Positions 8,431 through 15,844 of a stretch of 64,000 bases of DNA are shown piece after piece (position 1 is the first letter of the stretch; the number at the start of each line of letters is the position of its first letter). The notes under the pieces were generated by a model. That model had not been told where the DNA came from. It searched no databases and was given only the letters and a program-made list of their open reading frames with translations. The stretch comes from Flavobacterium piscinae (lineage in GTDB: Bacteria; Bacteroidota; Bacteroidia; Flavobacteriales; Flavobacteriaceae): positions 143,780-207,779 of the forward strand of contig NZ_SBKQ01000006.1 in the NCBI RefSeq assembly GCF_004122145.1, given 5' to 3'. The translations under genes were made by a program, and so were the position numbers.

Positions 8431-8447
8431 TTTAAGTTGATTTTAGG

Positions 8448-8481
8448 CAAAGTTAATTTTAATTTAGATTCGATATGCAAT
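8448..8481 (-). promoter_or_regulatory. Bacteroidota-type promoter for the coiled-coil gene
   Basis: On the minus strand ATTG (8481-8478) and TAACTTTG (8455-8448) are spaced by 22 bp. The box fits TAnnTTTG exactly, the -33 element three of four bases. It gives a leader of roughly 12 nt. Confidence 0.5.
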
Positions 8482-8508
8482 TTTTTAACGTAATTTATTT
8501 AAAAATAG

Positions 8509-8516
8509 TATTTTTG
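8509..8516 (+). promoter_or_regulatory. -7 box (TATTTTTG) before hutG
   Basis: Exact fit to TAnnTTTG 17 bp before the ATG at 8534. No clear TTTG is present at -33. Confidence 0.4.
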
Positions 8517-8533
8517 AATGCAATATTTTTTTT

Positions 8534-9574
8534 ATGGAAAACCTTGTTCCGTTTACTTCCATTGATTTGGGAAGAATAACCAATCATAGAAGTGGTGAGA
8601 TAAAATTTGGCGAAAAAATGCTTACGATTCCAAAAGGAGTTGACACAGTAACTTTTTTAACGGAATGCAAGGCTAAGTTTGTTTTATTCGGCATTCCGGA
8701 AGACATAGGTGTTCGGGCTAATTTTGGTCGACCCGGTGCCGCTTCAGCTTGGGAAAGTGCTATTAGTAGTATTGCTAACATTCAACACAATCGCTTTTGC
8801 AAAGGTAGTCAGCTATTGATTCTGGGGTCATTGGATGTGAAAAATGATATGAAAATTGCAGAAAATTTAAATTTTCATAATGTAGACGACCGTAAAACCT
8901 TTTCCTCACTGGTAGAAAAAATTGATAAAGAAGTTTCTCATATCGTCTTTACCATCGTAAAAGCCGGAAAAATCCCGATTATTATTGGAGGCGGACACAA
9001 CAATGCTTATGGAAATATAAAAGGAACTGCTTTAGCGAAAGGAAAACCAATTAATACTGTGAATCTCGATGCTCATTCTGATTTTAGAATTTTAGAAGGA
9101 AGACATAGTGGCAATGGATTTTCTTATGCGTTTGACGAAGGATTTTTAAAGAAATACTTTATATACGGTTTACACGAAAGTTATACTTCCAAAAATGTGT
9201 TGTTGCGATTAAAAGATCTAGAAGACCGTGTTCGTTTTAATACCTATGACGAAATTGCCATTCGAAAAGTCAAAAATTTTGAGCAAGAACTCAATCAAGC
9301 CCTGACCTTCATCAAAAATGACTTTTTTGGAATAGAAATCGATTTGGATGCTTTGCCTAATATTGCAAGCAGTGCGATGACCCCAAGTGGATTTTCGGTG
9401 GAACAAACCCGTCAATTTATTCATCATTTTGGTCAACATGCTAATGCGGCTTACTTACACATTTGCGAAGGTGCCCCCGATTTATCCGATGAAAAAAATC
9501 CACAATTAATCGGAAAATTAATTGGCTATTTGATTACGGATTTTATGAAAGCGAAGGGTGTGTTGGAGTTTTAA
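8534..9574 (+). CDS. hutG: Formimidoylglutamase (arginase/agmatinase family)
   Basis: The 346-residue protein has the ureohydrolase metal motifs: IIIGGGHNNAYG (about 152-163), VNLDAHSDFR (about 177-186) and GIEIDLDALPN (about 263-273). These carry the His and Asp ligands of the two Mn2+ ions. Family members hydrolyse guanidino or formimino groups. hutI in the same orientation just upstream makes N-formimidoyl-glutamate the likely substrate, with glutamate and formamide as products. Arginase is the alternative. It has its own -7 box. Confidence 0.85.
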   Translation: MENLVPFTSIDLGRITNHRSGEIKFGEKMLTIPKGVDTVTFLTECKAKFVLFGIPEDIGVRANFGRPGAASAWESAISSIANIQHNRFCKGSQLLILGSLDVKNDMKIAENLNFHNVDDRKTFSSLVEKIDKEVSHIVFTIVKAGKIPIIIGGGHNNAYGNIKGTALAKGKPINTVNLDAHSDFRILEGRHSGNGFSYAFDEGFLKKYFIYGLHESYTSKNVLLRLKDLEDRVRFNTYDEIAIRKVKNFEQELNQALTFIKNDFFGIEIDLDALPNIASSAMTPSGFSVEQTRQFIHHFGQHANAAYLHICEGAPDLSDEKNPQLIGKLIGYLITDFMKAKGVLEF

Positions 9575-9588
9575 AAAATGACTTTTAT

Positions 9589-10197
9589 ATGACGAAATTA
9601 TTTATAATTTTTATTTCATTTTTCCTCTTAGGTTGTTCTAATAAAAAAAACAACTACAAAGTTCCAACAGAAGCAGTTGCAAATAATCGAAATTTTGGTG
9701 AAGAACTTTATCAAAATGATTTTCTAATCTATTCAGATTCTCAAAAATTAGATTCTCTTAAACATAACTTAATTAATAAATTTGATATTTACAATGAAGA
9801 TATTTATAGATTAATTCATGTTGATGCCGAGGAACTAGCAGAATTTAGTTTTGATTTTTTTCTGCCTAATCTAAATAAAGTATTAAAAAAAAGAAGTTTT
9901 GAAATTTCAATTCGTAAAAGTGATCAAATCGAATTTAATAACACGATTTTCATCAATGAAGAAGAAATAATGCTTTATTCTCAATATGATATAGAAAATT
10001 ATACTTTTTGGGATGTTGCTCCGAGAAGATTCTTTAGTAAAATAAATGAACTATTGAAAAAACATAATAGTAATGAAAAGTTCTTTTTACTTTACGAAGG
10101 AAATGATTTACATGTTATTTTATTAACTGAAAATCAGTTTAAAATTATCTGTGAAAAATACGAATATAATAAAAGTGAGATACCATATTTACCATGA
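9589..10197 (+). CDS. Hypothetical lipoprotein
   Basis: The 202 residues start with a lipoprotein signal (ISFFLLGCS, Cys about residue 16) followed by a Lys/Asn-rich linker. I see no known domain. The composition is Asn-, Lys- and Phe-rich with higher A+T than the neighbouring hutG and helicase genes, so it may be a recent or fast-evolving gene. It starts 14 bp after hutG and could be read with it. Confidence 0.65.
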   Translation: MTKLFIIFISFFLLGCSNKKNNYKVPTEAVANNRNFGEELYQNDFLIYSDSQKLDSLKHNLINKFDIYNEDIYRLIHVDAEELAEFSFDFFLPNLNKVLKKRSFEISIRKSDQIEFNNTIFINEEEIMLYSQYDIENYTFWDVAPRRFFSKINELLKKHNSNEKFFLLYEGNDLHVILLTENQFKIICEKYEYNKSEIPYLP

Positions 10198-10256
10198 ATT
10201 ATTAAACACAAAATTGCTTACCTTTCTTCATAACCTATACTCTCACAAAATTACCC

Positions 10257-10264
10257 TATCTTTG
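10257..10264 (+). promoter_or_regulatory. -7 box (TATCTTTG) before the DEAD-box gene
   Basis: Exact TAnnTTTG match 17 bp before the ATG at 10282. The -33 element is not recognisable. Confidence 0.45.
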
Positions 10265-10281
10265 CCGCCAAATAAAACACG

Positions 10282-11535
10282 ATGACTTTTCAGGATTTAA
10301 ATCTACTTCAAAATATACAACATGCCTTGTCTGACGAAGGCTATACCACTCCTACTCCTATTCAGCAACAAGCTATTCCCATCATTTTAGAAGGAAACGA
10401 TTTAGTGGGTTGTGCTCAAACCGGTACCGGAAAAACGGCCGCTTTTGCCATTCCTATCCTGAATTTATTACATAGAATTGTTGGTTCTGCTCAAAAACGC
10501 AAAAATATTCGTGCGTTAGTTGTTACACCAACACGAGAATTAGCTATTCAAATTGGGGAAAGTTTTGATACCTACGGTCGTTATACTAATATTCGTCAAC
10601 TCACTATTTTCGGTGGTGTGAGCCAAGTGCCACAGGTAGATCAATTAAAAAAAGGAGTCGATGTTTTGATTGTTACGCCTGGTCGTTTATTGGATTTACA
10701 TAAACAAGGTTTTATTAATTTAGACCATTTGCATACGTTGGTTTTAGACGAAGCTGACCAAATGTTAGACATGGGGTTTATTAATGATGTGAAAAAAATC
10801 ATCAAATTAACGCCTGATAATCGTCAGACTTTATTGTTTTCGGCCACCATGCCAATTGCGATTAGAGAATTAGCGGATAGTTTTTTAACCAATCCAAAAT
10901 ATGTTTCAGTCACACCTATTTCTTCTACGGCAGAAACGGTGGAGCAACGCATTTACTTTGTCAACAAAGAAGATAAAAGGAAATTATTATACCATCTCAT
11001 TCGAAATGAAGGTTTAAAACAATTGTTAGTTTTTAGCCGAACCAAACATGGAGCCGATAATGTAGTCAAAGCTTTGAAGAAAAACGGTGTAAATGCAGAG
11101 GCGATTCACGGAGACAAATCACAATCGGCCCGTCAACGCGTATTAGAGGCTTTTAAAAAGAATGAAATTTCGGTTTTAGTAGCCACCGATATTGCCGCTC
11201 GTGGAATTGATATAGAAAGCTTACCGTATGTTTTAAACTTCGATTTACCCAACATTCCTGAAACCTACGTGCACCGTATCGGAAGAACCGGACGTGCCGG
11301 AAATGGCGGAATATCGATTTCATTTTGTGGAAAAGATGAAGAAGTGTATTGGAAAGACATTCAAAAGTTAGTTAGAGTGAATGTGAAAACCATCAAAGAT
11401 CATCCCTATCCATGGACGAATGTTGAGGAAACCAAAACGGAAGAACCGGCAAAAAAAGATTACCGAAATACAAAGAAAAATAATACTTCCCGAAAATCAG
11501 ATGCTTCTAAAAAGAATAAAAAACGTTGGTATTAG
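10282..11535 (+). CDS. DEAD-box RNA helicase (RhlE-like)
   Basis: The 417-residue protein shows all motifs of a DEAD-box ATP-dependent RNA helicase in order: Q motif PTPIQQQAIP, motif I AQTGTGKT, Ia PTRELAIQ, TPGRLL, II DEADQM, III SATMP, then VFSRTKHGA, ATDIAARGID and HRIGRTGRAG. A short basic tail (about 375-417, rich in Lys, Thr and Asn) is typical of RhlE-type proteins, which unwind RNA in ribosome assembly and mRNA decay. The stop codon overlaps that of the convergent histidine kinase gene (11532-11535). Confidence 0.93.
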   Translation: MTFQDLNLLQNIQHALSDEGYTTPTPIQQQAIPIILEGNDLVGCAQTGTGKTAAFAIPILNLLHRIVGSAQKRKNIRALVVTPTRELAIQIGESFDTYGRYTNIRQLTIFGGVSQVPQVDQLKKGVDVLIVTPGRLLDLHKQGFINLDHLHTLVLDEADQMLDMGFINDVKKIIKLTPDNRQTLLFSATMPIAIRELADSFLTNPKYVSVTPISSTAETVEQRIYFVNKEDKRKLLYHLIRNEGLKQLLVFSRTKHGADNVVKALKKNGVNAEAIHGDKSQSARQRVLEAFKKNEISVLVATDIAARGIDIESLPYVLNFDLPNIPETYVHRIGRTGRAGNGGISISFCGKDEEVYWKDIQKLVRVNVKTIKDHPYPWTNVEETKTEEPAKKDYRNTKKNNTSRKSDASKKNKKRWY

Positions 11536-13724
11536 TCATTTTTTCTTTTTACTAACATTTCGATGCTGTAAATTAACTTTGTAGGTTCAAAAGGTTTAAT
11601 CAGCACATCATTCATTCCGGCCTCAAAAGCTTCCTCTGAAATTTCATCTTTTGCAAACGCTGTTAATGCAATAATTGGGATTGTTAATCCTTTTTTACGG
11701 ATAAGTTTAGTCGTTTCAAAACCATTAATCAGTGGCATATTTATATCCATTAACACAACATCAAAAGGTTCTTTAGACAACGCTTCTATAGCGGCATAGC
11801 CATCATCAACAATTAACGTTTTGAAGTTACTTTTTTCCATAATTTTTCGGGTAACCATTTGATTGATTTTGTTGTCTTCTACTACCAAAACTTTATAGAT
11901 TTGAGCATTAGAAAGGTCAACCGGAATATTATTAATTATTTCATTCACTTTGGAGCTATCCGAATCAAAAGCAATCGTAAAATCAAAAGCGGTTCCTTTT
12001 CCTTCTTGACTTTTTACAAAAATTTCGCTACCAAATAATTTTACCAATTTTTTCACAATAGATAATCCTAATCCGGCACCTTGGTAATCATCTTCTTTAC
12101 GATCGATTTGTACAAACTTATCAAATATCTTTCCTAGATCTTTTTCTGCAATACCCATTCCGGTATCGATTACTTCAAACTTAATGTAGCAAAGTGAATT
12201 TTCTTTACGATCTAATCCAGCTTTAATTTTTACTTCACCGTTTTGTGTAAATTTCAAAGCGTTACTGACCAAATTCATTAAAATTTGAGAAAGTCTGATT
12301 TTATCTCCCACTAAAAACTCAGGAATTGTAGGGTCGATTTCAGTAATAACTTTGTTATTGTTGCGAGTAGCGATGAAGGATAAAGAATTGGAAACCATGT
12401 TGATTTCGTCAGCCACATTCATGGTTACATGCTCTAAAACCACTTTATTCTCTTCAATTTTATTGATTTGAAGTAAGTCATTTACCAACGACAGAAGATA
12501 ACGTGCTGAAAATTTTAAAGAATTTAAATGTGGACTATTAGCCAATTCTTTGTGTTCGTCTGAAAGCATATTTGTTATTCCAACTACGCCATACAATGGT
12601 GTTCGCAATTCATGACTGATTGTTGAAATGAATTGTGTTTTTAATTTAGATGCTTCTTCCGCTTTTTCTTTAGCAATATTTAATTCTTCATTTTTAGATT
12701 CCAAAAAATTATTAATTTTTCTTCTAAAAATATTATTTCGATACAAAATATACAGCAAAAACATCATCAACATTAAAAACACAAGTATCAAAGTGACAAT
12801 AATTTTGGTTTTTTTCAAGTTGTCCGATTGAAGACTTCGTTCTTTTTTTATTTTTTGAATTTCTTTTTTGGACTCCTCCAGTTCAATTTTTAAGGCAACT
12901 AATTCAGCATTTTTGATATTTTCGGAACGAAAAACACGATCTTTAACTTCCTCGTGTTTATCTAAAGCTAAATAAGCATTTTTGTAATCCCCAATTTCAA
13001 ATAGGTGGTTAGCAAATTGCTCATAGCTGTCTGATAAATAAGAATCTAATTGATTTTTTGTACTTATTGCAATGGCTTTTTCATAATATAATTTGGCTTT
13101 TTCATTGTCTTTTAAATGATTAAACTTCATCCCTAACAGCAAATTAAGATAGGTTTCTGTATCGGGAAAACGCATATAATCAATATGCTTTTCAGCAAAA
13201 TCCAAGTTCTGAATAGCCTTGGTATAATCCTTCTTTTGAAAATAGGCCCACGAGAGATTTAATTTTGTCAATACCGTTGAGGCAGTATCTTTCAAACGAT
13301 TGGAAAATTCTAAAGATTTGTTATAATATTCTATTCCAACATCAACGTTATTTTTGCGGTACAAATAAATATTACCAATATTGTTGTAAAACCAATTTTT
13401 TAAGGTATCATTACTTGCTTTTTCGGAGTAAACTACTGCCTTTTTGTAGAAATCAAGAGCTTTGTCTTCCTCTAAGATTTCTTCATAATTACCCGCAATC
13501 GAGTTGTATGACAAAGCAATCAGGTTGTCATTTTTTAATTGTTTGGCTTTTTTTAGAGCTTCATTGGATAGTAAAAGTGATTGTTTGTATTTTGTTTTAA
13601 ACATCAAACTATCTGAAGTAATCAACAGATTCAATACGTCCTCTCTGGTTACTTTTTTTTCTTGCGAAAAAACAGAAAAAGAAAGAAATATAGACAGTAG
13701 TAGATAACCAAATTTTTGGGACAT
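11532..13724 (-). CDS. TPR-containing hybrid histidine kinase/response regulator
   Basis: From the ATG at 13724 the protein has 730 residues: signal peptide (MSQKFGYLLLSIFLSFSVFS), about six TPR-like helical repeats in the periplasm (25-270), a coiled coil, a membrane helix (about 303-325), HisKA with FISTISHELRTP (His about 369), HATPase with NLVSNALKFT, DTGMGI and GAGLGLSI, and a receiver with VVEDNK, DVVLMDINMP (Asp about 658) and KPF. It likely autophosphorylates and passes phosphate to its own receiver; no HPt domain or DNA-binding output is present, so a separate partner must exist. A TTG at 13745 is in frame but lies inside the -7 box, so I reject it as start. Confidence 0.9.
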   Translation of the reverse strand: MSQKFGYLLLSIFLSFSVFSQEKKVTREDVLNLLITSDSLMFKTKYKQSLLLSNEALKKAKQLKNDNLIALSYNSIAGNYEEILEEDKALDFYKKAVVYSEKASNDTLKNWFYNNIGNIYLYRKNNVDVGIEYYNKSLEFSNRLKDTASTVLTKLNLSWAYFQKKDYTKAIQNLDFAEKHIDYMRFPDTETYLNLLLGMKFNHLKDNEKAKLYYEKAIAISTKNQLDSYLSDSYEQFANHLFEIGDYKNAYLALDKHEEVKDRVFRSENIKNAELVALKIELEESKKEIQKIKKERSLQSDNLKKTKIIVTLILVFLMLMMFLLYILYRNNIFRRKINNFLESKNEELNIAKEKAEEASKLKTQFISTISHELRTPLYGVVGITNMLSDEHKELANSPHLNSLKFSARYLLSLVNDLLQINKIEENKVVLEHVTMNVADEINMVSNSLSFIATRNNNKVITEIDPTIPEFLVGDKIRLSQILMNLVSNALKFTQNGEVKIKAGLDRKENSLCYIKFEVIDTGMGIAEKDLGKIFDKFVQIDRKEDDYQGAGLGLSIVKKLVKLFGSEIFVKSQEGKGTAFDFTIAFDSDSSKVNEIINNIPVDLSNAQIYKVLVVEDNKINQMVTRKIMEKSNFKTLIVDDGYAAIEALSKEPFDVVLMDINMPLINGFETTKLIRKKGLTIPIIALTAFAKDEISEEAFEAGMNDVLIKPFEPTKLIYSIEMLVKRKND

Positions 13725-13742
13725 TCTTAATCGATTATTTCT

Positions 13743-13750
13743 CAAATATA
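13743..13750 (-). promoter_or_regulatory. -7 box (TATATTTG) of the histidine kinase gene
   Basis: Exact TAnnTTTG on the minus strand. Its last three bases form an in-frame TTG, which shows that the true start must be the ATG at 13724. Predicted leader about 15 nt. Confidence 0.5.
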
Positions 13751-13760
13751 AAGTAAAATA

Positions 13761-13791
13761 ATGAAAAAAAATCCTGATTGCTCAGGATTTT
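13761..13791 (-). terminator. Rho-independent terminator of ettA
   Basis: Arms AAAATCCTGA (13768-13777) and TCAGGATTTT (13782-13791) pair over 10 bp with a 4-nt loop. On the minus strand the hairpin is followed by a T tract. Confidence 0.85.
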
Positions 13792-13799
13792 GATTAAAA

Positions 13800-15494
13800 T
13801 TAATTTCGCACTAATTTTTTGTATTTAATTCGCTTAGGTGTCAAATCACCACCTAAACGTTTGCGTTTGTTTTCTTCATATTCAGAAAAACTGCCTTCAA
13901 AGAAATAGACTTGCGAATCGCCTTCAAATGCCAAGATATGTGTACATACTCGATCTAAAAACCATCTGTCGTGTGAAATTATCACCGCACAACCGGCAAA
14001 ATTTTCCAACCCTTCCTCTAAGGCTCGTAAGGTATTTACATCCAAATCATTAGTTGGCTCATCCAGTAACAATACGTTTCCTTCTTCTTTTAAAGTGATA
14101 GCTAAATGCAATCGGTTGCGTTCTCCACCGGATAGCGTAGCTACTTTTTTATTTTGATCACTTCCACCAAAGTTAAAACGACTCAAATATGCTCTTGAGT
14201 TGACTTGTCTACCACCCATCATGATTAATTCCTGACCATCACAAAAGTTTTCCCAAATCGATTTATCCGGATTGATGTTGGAATGCGATTGATCAACATA
14301 GGCAATTTTTACGGTTTCTCCAATGGTAAATGTACCTTTGTCCGGTGTTTCCTCTCCCATAATCATTCTGAAAATGGTCGTTTTTCCCGCTCCATTCGGA
14401 CCAATGATACCCACAATTCCGGCTTGTGGAAGGGTGAAATTCAAATCTTCATACAACAATTTATCTCCATACGCTTTGGCAACACCTTTTGCTTCAATAA
14501 CATTTGTCCCTAAACGTGGTCCGTTTGGAATATACAATTCTAATTTTTCATCCAATGCTTTTTGGTCTTCGTTTAAGAGTTTGTCATAATTCTGTAAACG
14601 TGCTTTTTGTTTCGTCTGACGACCTTTGGCTCCTTGACGCACCCATTCTAGCTCGCGTTCTAAGGTTTTTCTACGTTTGGAAGCTACTTTTTCTTCTAAT
14701 TCTAAACGTTTTGATTTTTGGTCTAACCAAGAAGAATAATTTCCTTTCCACGGAATCCCTTCTCCTCTATCCAGTTCCAAAATCCAACCCGCTACGTTGT
14801 CTAAGAAATAACGGTCGTGTGTTACGGCAATTACGGTTCCAGGATATTGTTGTAAATGTTGTTCTAACCACAATACCGATTCTGCATCTAAGTGGTTGGT
14901 TGGCTCATCCAATAATAACACATCCGGTTGTTGTAACAATAATCGACACAACGCCACGCGTCTTTTTTCACCACCGGACAATACTTTAATTGGTGTATCG
15001 GAATCCGGTGTGCGAAGAGCATCCATCGCTACTTCTAATTTATTATCAATTTCCCATGCTCCAACGGCATCAATTTTATCTTGCAATTCCGCTTGACGGT
15101 CCATCAATTTTTGCATTTTATCGGCATCTTCATAGACCTCCGGCAGACCAAACATATCGTTGATTTTGTTGAATTCCTCTAAAAGGGCAAAAATTTCTGC
15201 GGCTCCTTCGCGAACAATTTCAATAACCGTTTTATTTTCATCCAATTGCGGTTCTTGCTCTAAATACCCTACTTTGTAACCGGGAGCAAATACCAAATCA
15301 CCTTGGAAATTCTTATCTACACCGGCTATAATCTTTAATAAAGATGATTTTCCGGAGCCATTTAAACCTAAAATTCCAATTTTGGCTCCATAAAAGAAGC
15401 TCAAATAAATATCTTTTAAAACTTGTTTGTTGGTGCTGGAGTAAGTCTTGCTTACTTTCGACATCGAAAAGATGACTTTTTTATCGTCTGACAT
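13800..15494 (-). CDS. ettA: Energy-dependent translational throttle protein EttA (ABC-F)
   Basis: The 564-residue protein has two ABC ATPase domains without membrane segments. Walker A motifs are GLNGSGKSS (about 42-50) and GPNGAGKTT (second half), the signature motifs are LSGGEKRRVALCRLL and LSGGERNRLHL, and each domain ends with LLLDEPTN. The inter-domain linker is long and charged, as in ABC-F proteins that bind the ribosomal E site and gate entry into elongation according to ATP/ADP. Length and linker fit EttA rather than resistance-type ABC-F proteins. A small membrane protein gene lies 17 bp upstream. Confidence 0.93.
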   Translation of the reverse strand: MSDDKKVIFSMSKVSKTYSSTNKQVLKDIYLSFFYGAKIGILGLNGSGKSSLLKIIAGVDKNFQGDLVFAPGYKVGYLEQEPQLDENKTVIEIVREGAAEIFALLEEFNKINDMFGLPEVYEDADKMQKLMDRQAELQDKIDAVGAWEIDNKLEVAMDALRTPDSDTPIKVLSGGEKRRVALCRLLLQQPDVLLLDEPTNHLDAESVLWLEQHLQQYPGTVIAVTHDRYFLDNVAGWILELDRGEGIPWKGNYSSWLDQKSKRLELEEKVASKRRKTLERELEWVRQGAKGRQTKQKARLQNYDKLLNEDQKALDEKLELYIPNGPRLGTNVIEAKGVAKAYGDKLLYEDLNFTLPQAGIVGIIGPNGAGKTTIFRMIMGEETPDKGTFTIGETVKIAYVDQSHSNINPDKSIWENFCDGQELIMMGGRQVNSRAYLSRFNFGGSDQNKKVATLSGGERNRLHLAITLKEEGNVLLLDEPTNDLDVNTLRALEEGLENFAGCAVIISHDRWFLDRVCTHILAFEGDSQVYFFEGSFSEYEENKRKRLGGDLTPKRIKYKKLVRN

Positions 15495-15511
15495 TGTTGT
15501 GTAAAATTAAA

Positions 15512-15694
15512 TTATACTCTTCCTTTTAAAGCATTAAACACCCATGCAATGGCTAAAAATCCTATACCAACTGTGGCAAAACCCCATCCGGCTACATCGG
15601 CATAGCGATAAATGCCTAATCCGATAAGGATAATTCCCATAATAATCATAATGAAAGTTGCCCATGCTAAGACTGTATTCTTATTCATCCCCAT
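15512..15694 (-). CDS. Small two-helix membrane protein (conserved in Flavobacteriaceae)
   Basis: The 60-residue protein consists almost entirely of two membrane helices (about 8-27 and 33-54) joined by RYADVAGWG. It resembles a small membrane protein family that I recall as CAL67264 family; that name is from memory and not verified. Function is unknown. A good promoter precedes it, and the 17-bp gap to ettA suggests cotranscription. A second in-frame ATG six bases on would shorten it by two residues. Confidence 0.75.
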   Translation of the reverse strand: MGMNKNTVLAWATFIMIIMGIILIGLGIYRYADVAGWGFATVGIGFLAIAWVFNALKGRV

Positions 15695-15721
15695 GATTTA
15701 GTTTTTTTGTTTTTGGAAATG

Positions 15722-15751
15722 CAAATATCGACAATAAAGTTTTAATACAAA
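15722..15751 (-). promoter_or_regulatory. Bacteroidota-type promoter for small membrane protein and ettA
   Basis: On the minus strand TTTG (15751-15748) and GATATTTG (15729-15722) are separated by 18 bp. Only the first base of the -7 box deviates from consensus. Confidence 0.55.
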
Positions 15752-15814
15752 ATGAATCAAGAGGAACAAATCACAAACAAAATAAAAATCTTTTTTCGAC
15801 CCATTTGTAATTGG

Positions 15815-15822
15815 TATATTTG
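15815..15822 (+). promoter_or_regulatory. -7 box (TATATTTG) before the M28 protease gene
   Basis: Exact TAnnTTTG 22 bp before the ATG at 15845. It lies inside the longer reading frame that begins at 15752 and therefore supports the later start. Confidence 0.5.
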
Positions 15823-15844
15823 CATTCATTTCAAAATTAAGATC

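Noticed and set aside
13265..13707. Open frames opposite the TPR part of the histidine kinase
   Set aside because: Rich in Cys, Phe and Leu, as expected from antisense of helical repeats; no start signals.
14504..14989. 161-codon open frame on the plus strand inside ettA
   Set aside because: It lies opposite the conserved ATPase domains of ettA, has no recognised motif and no promoter; a shadow of codon bias on the other strand.
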